A DNA stretch of 64,000 nt from an uncultured Candidatus Poseidoniales archaeon (GCA_902601345.1 CACKMK010000005.1:20925-84924), one strand, 5' to 3'; counted from the stretch's first letter, positions 8,413-17,558 are shown. Translations and numbers: made by a program. Notes: generated from the letters alone by a model not told the origin.

Positions 8413-9624
8413 TCAGAGAGATCTACTCAGACATTCTGCTAGGAACTCGTACTCTTCCAAGTGATTGTAAAGCTGTGCAGATATTCTGATGTACCTCTTG
8501 TTGTGATGCCTCCATGGGAAAACGGGAACTTGGATTCCGAATTCATCTAGCAGAAAGTTGTGATAAGGATCCCCCTCCAGACTCATTGGCCCCACATTCC
8601 CTTCACCCGGCATCTCAACGGCTGCAATGGAGGACACCATTGAGTCCGGTACAGGCGGACTAGTACCTAATGCTCCGCATAGAATCTTCCTCCCTTGTAT
8701 GGCGAGTGCCCTGTTATTCTCCATTATTTCCTTCCAACCCCCATCTAATAGGCTCCCAAGGAATTCTATTGCGTGGGGAATGCAGAGCCAGGCAGTAGGA
8801 TCTTGCGTTCCCGGCCATCCGAACTCATACTCGAATTTCTCCTGATCTGTGCCCTCGAAGCTGTGTCCATGGCTGATACTTAACGGCCTTACCAGACCTT
8901 TCCTATCTTCTCTTATGTGTAGAAATGCAGAGCCCTTTGGGGTGCATATCCATTTGTGGCAGTTTCCAGTGCAATATGCTGCATCCATTGCAATCAGATC
9001 AAGCGGGACTATGCCAGGACCGTGTGCAGCATCCAGGAGCACGTCAACGCCGGCTCCCTGTATATCCCGTACCAGTTTCTCGAATGGCATTCTAAGTCCA
9101 GTCGCGCTCGTTACCGTATCAATCATCGCGAGAACGGTCTTTCCGGTTACTTTGGCCATAATCAAATCGAGTACCTCTTCCTCGTCCCTTACTCTGAACG
9201 GAATATCCACCACGACGGTTTTTGCGTCCGACCTTTGAGTTACGAAGTCAACAGCATTCCAACAAGCTTGGTAGCTGTGATTGGTAACGATAATCTCGTC
9301 ACCCGGCTTCAAATCCAGGCTCCTCAGGACTGTGTTTACACCTTCTGTCGTATTTTTTACGAATACAAGACCTCCCGGATCAGCGTTGATGAATTCCGAT
9401 AGTTTACCCACGGCCCCCCTCATCAGTGGGATGTAATCTCTCTCAAAGAATCTAACCGGGTCACTCTCGATTAGGTTCCTAAGTCTGCTCTGCTCCTCTA
9501 GGACAGATACTGGAGTCGCTCCGAAAGAACCGTGGTTTAGGAAGCAGGTTTCGGGATCAAGAATCCAGTGTCTAGCTAAATCGCCCCTTTTGGGTCTGGT
9601 CAAATTACCATCTCCGGAGACCAC
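8413..9624 (-). CDS. Class V PLP-dependent aminotransferase (isopenicillin-N epimerase / cysteine lyase-like)
   Basis: The 403-aa product has the class V fold-type I pattern: CFLNHGSFGATP at the N-terminus, FVKNTTEGVNTVLRSL (cofactor phosphate region), DEIIVTNHSYQACWN, LLDAAHGPGI (Asp contacting PLP nitrogen) and GNCHKWICTPKGSAFLHI, whose Lys forms the Schiff base. The FLNHGSFG opening and HKWICTPKG block are seen in the isopenicillin-N epimerase / EgtE-like subgroup, where substrate differs from member to member, so the reaction cannot be named. The start is GTG 9624, overlapping the end of lipB by 25 bp. Position after lipB suggests co-transcription rather than a proven role in lipoate or sulfur supply. 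Confidence 0.82.
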   Translation of the reverse strand: MVSGDGNLTRPKRGDLARHWILDPETCFLNHGSFGATPVSVLEEQSRLRNLIESDPVRFFERDYIPLMRGAVGKLSEFINADPGGLVFVKNTTEGVNTVLRSLDLKPGDEIIVTNHSYQACWNAVDFVTQRSDAKTVVVDIPFRVRDEEEVLDLIMAKVTGKTVLAMIDTVTSATGLRMPFEKLVRDIQGAGVDVLLDAAHGPGIVPLDLIAMDAAYCTGNCHKWICTPKGSAFLHIREDRKGLVRPLSISHGHSFEGTDQEKFEYEFGWPGTQDPTAWLCIPHAIEFLGSLLDGGWKEIMENNRALAIQGRKILCGALGTSPPVPDSMVSSIAAVEMPGEGNVGPMSLEGDPYHNFLLDEFGIQVPVFPWRHHNKRYIRISAQLYNHLEEYEFLAECLSRSL

Positions 9625-10265
9625 TCAACAGGTTCCATGGGGGTCCTGCCGAGAATCTCTTCACAGGTCTCGATAAGACAACTCTCAATCTTGTTTATGT
9701 CTATGTCGTATCCTAACTTTGACAGACTAGTGTGCTTTCCTGCTGGAATCCCGCAGCATTCTATCCCCTCAACTCGATCCTCCGGGGTATCGATGTTTAT
9801 TGACATTCCATGCCTGCTAACCCAGTGGAGGAAAGACAGCCCGATCGAGCAAACCTTGTGGCCGTCAACCCAGGCTCCCTGCATCTCTGGGTCTTTGTAG
9901 GAAGTTATCCCACACTCCTTTAGCGCCTCTATCGCCCAATCCTCTAGGCTTCCTATCACTCCTCTTACGCTCTGCTCTTGGACTTTCCACTTTATGATCG
10001 GATAAACGACTAGTTGCCCCGGTCCGTGCCAGGTCACCCCTCCCCCCCTATCGGTCTCAGTAGTTGGATAGCCTTCAATCGAGACCTCTTCTCTAACAGC
10101 CTTTGGGCCGATAGTAACTACTTCTGGATGCTGAACAAAGATCAGCGTGTCTTCTATTTCCCCTGCAATCCTCTTCTTTTGGAGGTCCTTCATCAACTCA
10201 AAAATTATGTGGTATTCCACGACTCCACACCTTAGTACGGCGACTCTTCCCATCAGAAACCTCAA
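9600..10265 (-). CDS. lipB: Lipoyl(octanoyl) transferase LipB
   Basis: LipB moves octanoate from acyl carrier protein to the lipoyl-domain lysine, the first step of de novo lipoylation. Diagnostic blocks are FVQHPEVVTIGP, DRGGGVTWHGPGQLVVYP (substrate pocket), DGHKVCSIGLSFLHWVSRHG (active-site Lys) and GIECCGIPAGKHTSLSKLG (active-site Cys in the xCG..TSL motif). Length 221 aa is normal. The true start may be Met5 (MGRVAVLRC). It overlaps the E3 gene by 4 bp upstream and the aminotransferase by 25 bp downstream, so it is embedded in the dehydrogenase operon whose E2 it should modify. Confidence 0.93.
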   Translation of the reverse strand: MRFLMGRVAVLRCGVVEYHIIFELMKDLQKKRIAGEIEDTLIFVQHPEVVTIGPKAVREEVSIEGYPTTETDRGGGVTWHGPGQLVVYPIIKWKVQEQSVRGVIGSLEDWAIEALKECGITSYKDPEMQGAWVDGHKVCSIGLSFLHWVSRHGMSINIDTPEDRVEGIECCGIPAGKHTSLSKLGYDIDINKIESCLIETCEEILGRTPMEPVEWSPEMVI

Positions 10266-11695
10266 CTTATGTGGATAGCATGGCCTAATGTCTTGAGAAC
10301 GCTCTCATGGAATGCCTCCGACAAGGTGGGATGAGCATGGACCGTCCCAGCCACGTCTTCCAGTAATGCGCCCATCTCTAGTGCGAGAACGAATTCCGAG
10401 TGTAACTCGGCTACGTGGCTGCCAACGGCCTGAACTCCCAGGATGACGTGGTCGGACTCCCTAGCAGTCACTCTGATGAATCCCCCAGTCTTTTCCGCTT
10501 CAAGACTCAAGGCTCTTCCGTTAGCAGCAAGAGGGAATTTTCCGACTATGATTTCCTCTCCCCTCTCTTTGGCTTCTTCGGGAGTCAGCCCTACTGAAAC
10601 AATCTCAGGCTCAGTGAAAACTATTGCAGGAATTGCGACCTTGTCGAATTCCCTCTTGTGTCCAGCAATAATCTCTGCGACCATCTCTCCCTCAGCACTG
10701 GCCTTGTGAGCCAGCATGGGCTCCCCAGATACGTCCCCAATCGCGTAAACTCCTGGTACCGATGTTCTGCATTGTCTATCAGTTCTAATGAACGTACCTG
10801 AACCGTCCATCCTAGCTCCGATGTTCTCCAGACCCCAACCCTTCGTGTTGGGTTTCCTTCCAACAGTGACTAATACCTTGTCCACTTTCAAGGTCTCTTC
10901 AGAGCCATCTTTCTCGAATGTTACCTCGACCTTCCTGGATGCCCCTTTGCCTTTGATCTCAGCACCCCTGGCTAGAGATTCGGTATGAACCGTCACGTTG
11001 TTTTTCTTCAACCATAGATCCAATGGCCTGACTATTTCCTTATCCATTATTGCGAGAATAGCTTCCATGCCTTCAATAACTGTTACTTCGGTACCGAGTT
11101 TTGAAAGGGCGCAACCCAGTTCTAAACCTATGTAACCTCCTCCAATTATTGCAATGCTACTAGGTAGAGAATCCATATCTAGAGCTCCTGTAGATGATAG
11201 GATAAACTCCTCGTCACAATGCATGAAAGGGAGGTCGATGTGACTGGAGCCCGTCGCGATAATCACGTTTTCAGCTTCGATTTTTATTACTTCACCATCA
11301 TTTTCTACGGTACAGGTCTTGGGGCCGTCGAACTTTGCCCAACCCTGAACTAACTCTGCACCGGCCGCCTTTAGGAGTCCTTCAACTCCTTTGTTCAGCC
11401 TATCTACGATGGAGTCCTTCCAAGATACCAGGGCCATCATATCAACTTCGGGCTCACCTGAAACAGAAAGACCCATGTGCCCTCCTTCTGAGTGAAGACG
11501 AAGATTCTCGAACCTCTCAGCAGCATGAATAATTGCCTTACTTGGGATACAACCCCGAATAAGGCAGGTACCACCTGCTTTGTCGCCCTCAACTATCACG
11601 GTATCAAGGCCCAACTGGGCAGCCCTGATCCCAGCCACATATCCTCCCGGACCGGCGCCTACCACCAAGACTTGGCATTTTTTTGATATGACCAT
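10262..11695 (-). CDS. lpdA: Dihydrolipoyl dehydrogenase (E3)
   Basis: The 477-aa FAD enzyme reoxidises dihydrolipoamide on E2 and passes electrons to NAD+. It shows VVGAGPGGYVAGIRAAQLG (FAD Rossmann), the redox disulfide GGTCLIRGCIPSKA (Cys44 and Cys49), ATGSSHIDLPF, IIGGGYIGLELGCALSKLG (NAD Rossmann), VYAIGDVSGEPMLAHKA and the C-terminal HAHPTLSEAFHES base motif. Length and motifs are fully standard. It lies 7 bp after the E2 gene and overlaps lipB by 4 bp. Confidence 0.95.
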   Translation of the reverse strand: MVISKKCQVLVVGAGPGGYVAGIRAAQLGLDTVIVEGDKAGGTCLIRGCIPSKAIIHAAERFENLRLHSEGGHMGLSVSGEPEVDMMALVSWKDSIVDRLNKGVEGLLKAAGAELVQGWAKFDGPKTCTVENDGEVIKIEAENVIIATGSSHIDLPFMHCDEEFILSSTGALDMDSLPSSIAIIGGGYIGLELGCALSKLGTEVTVIEGMEAILAIMDKEIVRPLDLWLKKNNVTVHTESLARGAEIKGKGASRKVEVTFEKDGSEETLKVDKVLVTVGRKPNTKGWGLENIGARMDGSGTFIRTDRQCRTSVPGVYAIGDVSGEPMLAHKASAEGEMVAEIIAGHKREFDKVAIPAIVFTEPEIVSVGLTPEEAKERGEEIIVGKFPLAANGRALSLEAEKTGGFIRVTARESDHVILGVQAVGSHVAELHSEFVLALEMGALLEDVAGTVHAHPTLSEAFHESVLKTLGHAIHIS

Positions 11696-11702
11696 AAGAA
11701 CC

Positions 11703-12953
11703 TCACATGAATATTAGTGCCGGATTCTCCAGCATTCTCTTTAGGTGCTGAATAAGTGATGCACCATCCGCACCATCAACAACTCTATGGTCAAAGGCGC
11801 TTGATAGGTTCATTATCCGGCGAATCACTATTGCACCATTCCGGGCCACCGGCATCTCTCTAGCCTTGTGCACTCCAAGGATTGCAACTTCCGGATGGTT
11901 GATGATGGGGGTGGCCCCTAATCCCCCTTCCCTACCAAGACTTGTAATTGTAAATGTGGATCCTGTTAATTCGTCCAAGCTCGCACTTCCATCTCTTGCA
12001 GAGCCAGAGACTCTCTGCATTTCAGAAGCCGTCTTCCAGATATCCATGGACTCGACGTGCTTAACCACGGGGACATATAGCCCTCTATCCGTTTGCGTGG
12101 CTATTCCCAGATTTACTGCGGCATTCCTGTTTACCACTCCGGCCTCATCATCGAAGTGGGCATTGCACTCCGGGTGATCGGGCATTATTTTCGCCAATGC
12201 TATCATTATGAAAGGCAGATAGGTCAATTTAGGCTGGATTTCGTCTCTTGTGGAATTTAGAATCTGTCTCAGACTCTCTAATTCTGTTATATCCACTTCC
12301 TCGAAATATGAGAAATGAGGGATCCTGCTCTTTGAAAGGCTCATCTGCTCGGAGATCTTTCTTCTTAGACCCACAACTTTCACTTGCGTCACTTCTGTCC
12401 TCTTCAGAGAATATGCCATAGGCGGTGCACCAGAGACTGCTCCCCCAGCGGCAATAAATGCGTCAAGATCTGCATGCCTGATTCTGCCCGCTGGTCCTGA
12501 ACCTCTCACGTTGGATAGGTCTACATCATTCTCGCGCGCTCTCTTTCTAACCGCAGGACTGGCGAGAACTCTTCCTATTTGGGTTTGGATTTCGGAATGG
12601 ACAGGCTCGAGTGCCTTGGGGGCTGGAGCGGGCTCGGGTGCCTTGGGCGGATCAGGATCAGAAACCGGCTCTTGCTCTTCGGTATCTTCTGCCTCCGGAC
12701 CCGCTCCCTCGCCTTCAGAATCTATTTCCATAAGGCTAGAACCAACGGCAATCATGTCTCCTACATCTCCGCTCAGGGAACTAATGATTCCACTAACTGG
12801 GGAGGGAATAGTCACAGTAGCCTTGTCTGTCATGACATCCACGATCGGATCATCCTCGGATACTGAGTCACCTACTGAGACGTGCCACTGGACAACCTCC
12901 CCTTCAACTACTCCTTCACCTATGTCTGGTAACTTGAAAACGAAACTTCCCAT
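11703..12953 (-). CDS. 2-oxoacid dehydrogenase dihydrolipoamide acyltransferase (E2)
   Basis: The core of the complex, transferring the acyl group from E1 to CoA. One N-terminal lipoyl domain carries the target Lys44 in VMTDKATVTIP. A Pro/Ala/Glu-rich flexible linker (about residues 80-118) leads to the peripheral-subunit-binding domain (ASPAVRKRARENDVDLSNVR then GRIRHADLDAF). The catalytic domain ends with SAFDHRVVDGADGASLI, whose His and Asp are catalytic. The architecture with one lipoyl domain suits branched-chain as well as pyruvate complexes; the neighbouring E1 sequences favour branched-chain substrates. Only 1 bp separates it from the E1beta gene. Confidence 0.93.
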   Translation of the reverse strand: MGSFVFKLPDIGEGVVEGEVVQWHVSVGDSVSEDDPIVDVMTDKATVTIPSPVSGIISSLSGDVGDMIAVGSSLMEIDSEGEGAGPEAEDTEEQEPVSDPDPPKAPEPAPAPKALEPVHSEIQTQIGRVLASPAVRKRARENDVDLSNVRGSGPAGRIRHADLDAFIAAGGAVSGAPPMAYSLKRTEVTQVKVVGLRRKISEQMSLSKSRIPHFSYFEEVDITELESLRQILNSTRDEIQPKLTYLPFIMIALAKIMPDHPECNAHFDDEAGVVNRNAAVNLGIATQTDRGLYVPVVKHVESMDIWKTASEMQRVSGSARDGSASLDELTGSTFTITSLGREGGLGATPIINHPEVAILGVHKAREMPVARNGAIVIRRIMNLSSAFDHRVVDGADGASLIQHLKRMLENPALIFM

Positions 12954-12954
12954 C

Positions 12955-13965
12955 TTAGTCCTCCTGTGTTTGCGCTATTGCCGCGGCAATCCTAGTCGGC
13001 CCGGGCATGTAATCCCATTCAGTAGTATGGGGGAAAGGTGTGTCCCATCCAGTTACTCTCACGATGGGACTCTCGAGGTGGTAGAAGCACCTCTCCTGAA
13101 TCGATGCTGACATCTCCGCTCCGAACCCGCTAGTCTTGGGGGCCTCATGCACAATCACGCACCTGCCAGTCTTCTCAATCGAACCAACTACAGTTTCCTT
13201 GTCCCAAGGAACAAGAGTTTGCAAATCTATCAGATCACATGAGAATCCGCTGTCTTTGATTGCCTGCTCACACACATGTACCATGGCCCCCCAAGATATT
13301 ACAGTGCATTCGCTCCCCTCCAAGGCCATTCTAGCCTGGCCAAGTGGGATTCTGTACTCTCCCTCTGGAACTTCTGCCTCCGGATGATCAGCCCAGGTTG
13401 GAACTTTGTGCGGATCCCCGTAGAATGGTCCTCTATAGCATCTTTTGGGCTCGAAGAATATTACTGGGTCGTTGCTCTCAACTGAGCTAATCAACAGGCC
13501 CTTGGCATTGTAGGGAGTCGAACAATAGACAACCTTGAGCCCTGGTGTGTGAGTAAATTGAGACTCAGGGGATTGGGAGTGATGGTGCCCCCCTCTAATT
13601 CCACCGCCAGCAGGGGTCCGCAGTGTGACTGGTGACCAGAATTCTCCGCCTGACCTATGTCTGATCTTGGCCATCTCATTCACAATCTGATCGTATGCTG
13701 GGAAGATATAGTCTGCAAATTGAATCTCCACAATCGGTCTAAGCCCATTCAGCCCCATGCCAAACGCGGTAGCGGCGATTCCGCCTTCTGACAGAGGCGT
13801 ATCGAATACCCTATGGTCTCCGTGCTTCGATTGTAATCCGTCTGTGGTCCTGAAAACTCCTCCGAAGTAACCAACGTCCTCTCCGAAGATAATCACATCA
13901 GGATCCCTATCGAGCATAATGTCAAGAGCGCTGTTCAGCGACTGGATCATATTCATGTTCGTCAC
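12955..13965 (-). CDS. 2-oxoacid dehydrogenase E1 beta subunit (branched-chain type)
   Basis: The 336-aa product is the beta half of the thiamin-diphosphate decarboxylase. GEDVGYFGGVFRTTDGLQ, RVFDTPLSEGGI, PIVEIQFADYIFPAYDQIVNE and the His-rich GGIRGGHHHSQSPESQFTHT are the blocks expected. GYFGGVFR-T-GLQ and the HHHSQSPE-QFTH version resemble BCKDH E1beta more than PDH E1beta. It contributes to TPP binding and to the E2 docking surface. The gene starts 2 bp after the E1alpha stop and ends 1 bp before E2. Confidence 0.92.
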   Translation of the reverse strand: MTNMNMIQSLNSALDIMLDRDPDVIIFGEDVGYFGGVFRTTDGLQSKHGDHRVFDTPLSEGGIAATAFGMGLNGLRPIVEIQFADYIFPAYDQIVNEMAKIRHRSGGEFWSPVTLRTPAGGGIRGGHHHSQSPESQFTHTPGLKVVYCSTPYNAKGLLISSVESNDPVIFFEPKRCYRGPFYGDPHKVPTWADHPEAEVPEGEYRIPLGQARMALEGSECTVISWGAMVHVCEQAIKDSGFSCDLIDLQTLVPWDKETVVGSIEKTGRCVIVHEAPKTSGFGAEMSASIQERCFYHLESPIVRVTGWDTPFPHTTEWDYMPGPTRIAAAIAQTQED

Positions 13966-13967
13966 GA

Positions 13968-15206
13968 TTAACCACCCATCATCTCATCATGTTGTTCTTG
14001 TAGATGCCATGGAACCTCTTCGTAAACTTCGGTGAAGATAGTATCTGCTGATGGGTACGGGCCGTTGGCCAGATCCCCGAACTTTACAGCCTCTTTGTAT
14101 GCTTCCACAACCTCTGAATCTATCTTTTCCTCAAGCCCAGAATGACTCTCCTCGCTCCACTCTCCGATATTGATTAGATGCTCCTTGAGCCTTACCACGG
14201 GATCCCCCCCCGGCCACTTCGTATGTTCATCTCCGGGCCTATACCTGCTGGGATCATCGCTACTACTGTGGGCCCCCGTTCTGTAAGTGAGCACTTCGAT
14301 ATGAGTTGCACCTGCTCCGGAAGCAGCCCTTTCTCTGGCCCATTTGGTTACCGAATATAGTGCCAAGAAATCATTCCCGTCCACTCTAATGGAGGGCAGC
14401 CCATAGGGAAGGCCTCTAGAAGCGAAATCACCAATTCCAGTTGCGAAGTTAGCATGTGTGGAAATTGCCCACTGATTGTTCACGACATTCAGAATTACCG
14501 GGGCATTGAAAACACTGGCAAAATTCAGAGCATAGTGGTAATCGCCCTCTGCACTGGCTCCGTCACCTATCCACGTGATCGTCACCTCGTCAAGACCCTT
14601 GTAGCTGGAAGCTAGTGCCACTCCAACTGCCTGACTGAACTGAGTCCCGACTGGACTCGAAACAGAAATGAATCTCCCTTCCCTGTAGGAGTAGTGTACT
14701 GGCATCTGCCTGCCCTTGATGTTGTCTTCCTCATTACCGATGCAATGGCAAATCATGCTGACCATGTCCCTTCCTCGGACAAACTGAGCTCCTGGCTGTC
14801 TGTATGTGGGGAAAATCCAGTCTTGATCCTGGAGGGCCATTGTCTGTGCGATAGCCACTGCCTCCTCACCTAGTGACCTCATGTAGAATGAAAGCAACCC
14901 TGTCCTCTGCATCTTCATCATCCGATCATCGAATATCCTAAGCCTAACCATATGCTCCAAACCGTTTCGCAACTCCTCAGAGGAGAGTCCTGGGTCCCAT
15001 TCCCCTGAAGCCAAACCATCGTCATCGAGAACCCTGACTAGACCATTTGCTAGCTCTGTGGTATCTTTGAATTCGCAAGTTTTTGGATCCGGCATGGAGA
15101 AGTCCCCTGGCTTCCATGGCCAACTATCGAAACTAGCCTCCTCTCCCGGTCTGAATGGTGCATCCGGGACTCGGATACTCCCCTTGCTACCGTCTGCCGC
15201 CATCAC
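13968..15206 (-). CDS. 2-oxoacid dehydrogenase E1 alpha subunit (branched-chain type)
   Basis: The 412-aa alpha subunit binds thiamin diphosphate through WIGDGASAEGDYHYALNFAS and VILNVVNNQWAIST (the GDG...NN motif). IKGRQMPVHYSYREG, SVSSPVGTQFSQAVGVALA and TYRTGAHSSSDDPSRYRP follow the branched-chain 2-oxoacid dehydrogenase pattern, including the Ser-rich loop phosphorylated in eukaryotic homologues. Substrate preference (2-ketoisovalerate and relatives versus pyruvate) is inferred from resemblance only. A C8 run at 14204-14211 is in frame here, unlike the run in lipA. The N-terminal 40 residues are family-specific. It starts 12 bp after lipA. Confidence 0.92.
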   Translation of the reverse strand: MMAADGSKGSIRVPDAPFRPGEEASFDSWPWKPGDFSMPDPKTCEFKDTTELANGLVRVLDDDGLASGEWDPGLSSEELRNGLEHMVRLRIFDDRMMKMQRTGLLSFYMRSLGEEAVAIAQTMALQDQDWIFPTYRQPGAQFVRGRDMVSMICHCIGNEEDNIKGRQMPVHYSYREGRFISVSSPVGTQFSQAVGVALASSYKGLDEVTITWIGDGASAEGDYHYALNFASVFNAPVILNVVNNQWAISTHANFATGIGDFASRGLPYGLPSIRVDGNDFLALYSVTKWARERAASGAGATHIEVLTYRTGAHSSSDDPSRYRPGDEHTKWPGGDPVVRLKEHLINIGEWSEESHSGLEEKIDSEVVEAYKEAVKFGDLANGPYPSADTIFTEVYEEVPWHLQEQHDEMMGG

Positions 15207-15218
15207 CGTACCCCCTAT

Positions 15219-16314
15219 TCATGGATTCCCCGTCTTTGCCGAAGTGGCACTCTTTGCGGAAAAAATATGACTTACCGCAGAACCGGTTGAGTCTCTTGTG
15301 ACAACAGGCTCGCCACCCATTGCCTCCTCCCACAAGAGACCGGCTCGATAGCTTGACCTAACAAGAGGGCCACTAGCCACGGCTCTGAAGCCTAGCTCCC
15401 TAGCAGTTCCATCCCAGTCGGCGAAGCTCTCGGGCTCAGGAAATCTGTCAATAGGGAGGTGCCTAATGCTTGGTTGCAAGTATTGTCCCAGAGTAATCAT
15501 GTCCACTCCCGCTTCTCTCACCATTTCCATTGCCTCCGTAATCTCTTCATCAGTCTCTCCTAACCCTACCATGAGGCTGGTCTTCGTCATTAGATCAGGG
15601 CGGATCTCCTTAGCATACCTGAGTATTTTGAGTGATTGTTCAAATGAAGCACGCGGATCCCTAACAACGCCATCTAATCGAGGCACACACTCGACATTGT
15701 GAGCAAAAACCTTCAGAGGCAGCCCTTCGAGTAACATTTCGAGCGAATCTAGGTTCCCATCTAAGTCAGAGCATAGAAGCTCTAGACCAACCCCCGGGTT
15801 AGTTTCAGAAACTCTCAGAATGCAATCCTTGTAATGTGAAGCCCCCCCCATCAGAAAGATCGTCTCTGTTCACAACCGTAATCACCGCATAACTAAGCCC
15901 CATCCTTTTCACTGCAACCGCCAACTCTCTGGGCTCCTCAGGGTCCAGTTCAGGTGGCGTTCTGACCGTACCCACTGCACAGAATCTGCACCCTCTGGTG
16001 CAAACCTCCCCGGCAATCATGAAAGTAGCAGTCCCCCTTCCCCAGCAATCGTGTATGTTCGGACATCTAGCCTCCTCGCACACGGTGTTCAGGCCGTGTT
16101 CTATGACATTTCCCTTGGTGCCATTGAATCTAGCTTGTGCAACTCCTGTTGGGAGAGAGGTCTTGAACCAATCCGGTAGCCTCTTACGCATCGATTTCCG
16201 CTTTTCTAGGGGGCTCAATTCTTCGGAGACTCCACAGCCTCCCGACCCATCCACATCGAGGTCGATGATTGGCAACCGTCTCTCCATCGAAATAGGCGGA
16301 TAGAAGAACGACAT
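15219..16314 (-). CDS. lipA: Lipoyl synthase, interrupted by a +1 frameshift in a C8/G8 run
   Basis: This radical-SAM enzyme inserts two sulfurs into protein-bound octanoate. The first part (15805-16314) has the auxiliary-cluster motif [13 protein letters not shown] and the radical-SAM [10 protein letters not shown], then [10 protein letters not shown], after which the frame is lost. The second part (15219-15851) resumes as [13 protein letters not shown] and ends with the diagnostic [12 protein letters not shown]. The break is at eight C on the plus strand (15842-15849); removing one base restores [13 protein letters not shown] and a 364-aa protein, slightly longer than usual because of the N-terminus (Met10 MERRLP is an alternative start). 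It is the first gene of the dehydrogenase run, with SDR divergent 69 bp away. Confidence 0.9.
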
Positions 16315-16383
16315 TAACCGTTCTCATCTGCAAGTCCCACTTCATCTGAGAAATTTGTAAAATAGACATCCCTTGCGCGTGCC

Positions 16384-17136
16384 ATGAGCGACGTGGTTAT
16401 AGTAACTGGAGGAGCAATTAGAATTGGACGAGAGATATGCTTGAAACTCTCCGAAGAGGGATACAAAATTGCCATCCACTACAGGAGTTCGGAAGATGAT
16501 GCCAGAGACCTGCAAGAAGAAATCGAGTCCGCAGGCGGAAATGCATGTACTATCCAATGCGATTTGAACGATTCAGCCTCCGTAAAAAAACTAATCAAGA
16601 ATGCTTCCGATTCGCTAGGGGCAGTTGTTGGAGTTGTGAACAATGCATCTCTATTCGTGCTAGACCGAATCGAGGATGTTTCCGAGGAAACCTGGGTAGA
16701 GCACATGAAAGTCAACGCCTTGGCGCCATTACTACTGATTCAAACCCTCTTTGAGTCATCTGTCGAAGGCTCATGGGTGGTCAATATTCTCGACTTTAAA
16801 GTGGAATCGCCCAACGCCGACTATCTTTCTTACACGGGTTCTAGATTCGCTTTGCACGGCCTGACTTCTGCTCTTGCACTCGATCTAGCGCCTAAGGTAA
16901 GAATAAACTCGGTAGCCCCGGGACACGTTCTTACCAGTGACATCCTAGATGCAGAATCCCTGAATAGAGTCCAATCAGAGTCCCCTCTTGGATACGGGCC
17001 ATCTGCTAGGGACGTTGCGGATTCCGTTGCATTCCTAGCAAAGTCCCCAGCAATTACCGGACAAACGATTTTTGTCGACTCAGGCGAGAGATTCAGACAG
17101 ATGAAGAAGGATCCCGCACTTGACAAGGGTGAGTAG
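16384..17136 (+). CDS. SDR oxidoreductase, pteridine-reductase (PTR1/FolM)-like
   Basis: A 250-aa short-chain dehydrogenase. The NADP site is VIVTGGAIRIGREICLKL; GGA-RIGR is a hallmark of pteridine reductases and FolM rather than fatty-acid SDRs. After it come HYRSSEDDA, VVNNASLFV and NSVAPGHVL. The catalytic Ser is replaced by Asp (NILDF), as in PTR1/FolM, and Tyr sits in YTGSR, where the usual YxxxK lysine is arginine. The following folB supports a pterin substrate such as dihydropterin to tetrahydropterin. The Arg substitution makes the exact activity uncertain. It is divergent from lipA and separated from folB by 2 bp. Confidence 0.82.
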   Translation: MSDVVIVTGGAIRIGREICLKLSEEGYKIAIHYRSSEDDARDLQEEIESAGGNACTIQCDLNDSASVKKLIKNASDSLGAVVGVVNNASLFVLDRIEDVSEETWVEHMKVNALAPLLLIQTLFESSVEGSWVVNILDFKVESPNADYLSYTGSRFALHGLTSALALDLAPKVRINSVAPGHVLTSDILDAESLNRVQSESPLGYGPSARDVADSVAFLAKSPAITGQTIFVDSGERFRQMKKDPALDKGE

Positions 17137-17138
17137 AA

Positions 17139-17558
17139 TTGAGTAAAACAACCCCTCACCTCACCTCGATAATCTCACGAATCGACACAAATGGGTGGAC
17201 AACGGTTCTATTGGAGGATGTAGTTATGCAGTTGGATATCGGAGCCCATGATTTCGAGAAAGGAGTAAAGCAGCCAATCAGGTTTGACATAGAAGTCTTG
17301 GTAGAAGGGGCAGAATCACCAATTAGGGATGATATCGGTGAAGTACTCAACTATGAGTATCTCCATGGTTCGATAGTATCTGCAATTTCAACGAGGCATT
17401 CTCTGTTGGAAAACTTGGCTGCTTCGATACTGGAGGAGATTTTACTGCCCGAGAAAGCAGTAGCGGGAGTTGTCTGCCTGACCAAACTATCCCCCACTGG
17501 ATTCGATGGCAAGTTCGGATGCTCCATGGTCAAGGTAAAACCGGGCCGAATGACTTGA
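17139..17558 (+). CDS. folB: Dihydroneopterin aldolase FolB-like
   Basis: The 139-aa product fits the bacterial-type FolB fold, which cleaves dihydroneopterin to 6-hydroxymethyl-dihydropterin and glycolaldehyde. The block LDIGAHDFEKGVKQPIRFDI holds the conserved Glu and Gln; LNYEYLHGSI carries the active-site Tyr; HSLLENLAASILEEILL is the typical LxExLAxxI helix; and CLTKLSP holds the catalytic Lys. The annotated start is TTG 17139, 2 bp after the SDR stop. Archaea more often use MptD for this step, so a bacterial-type enzyme suggests an acquired folate/pterin branch. The stop codon directly abuts the encoded CCA end of a convergent tRNA gene. Confidence 0.82.
   Translation: MSKTTPHLTSIISRIDTNGWTTVLLEDVVMQLDIGAHDFEKGVKQPIRFDIEVLVEGAESPIRDDIGEVLNYEYLHGSIVSAISTRHSLLENLAASILEEILLPEKAVAGVVCLTKLSPTGFDGKFGCSMVKVKPGRMT

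Noticed and set aside
14204-14211. Possible third frameshift at a C8 run in the E1alpha gene
   Set aside because: The E1alpha frame continues correctly through it (KWPGGDPVVRLKEH), so no break is present.
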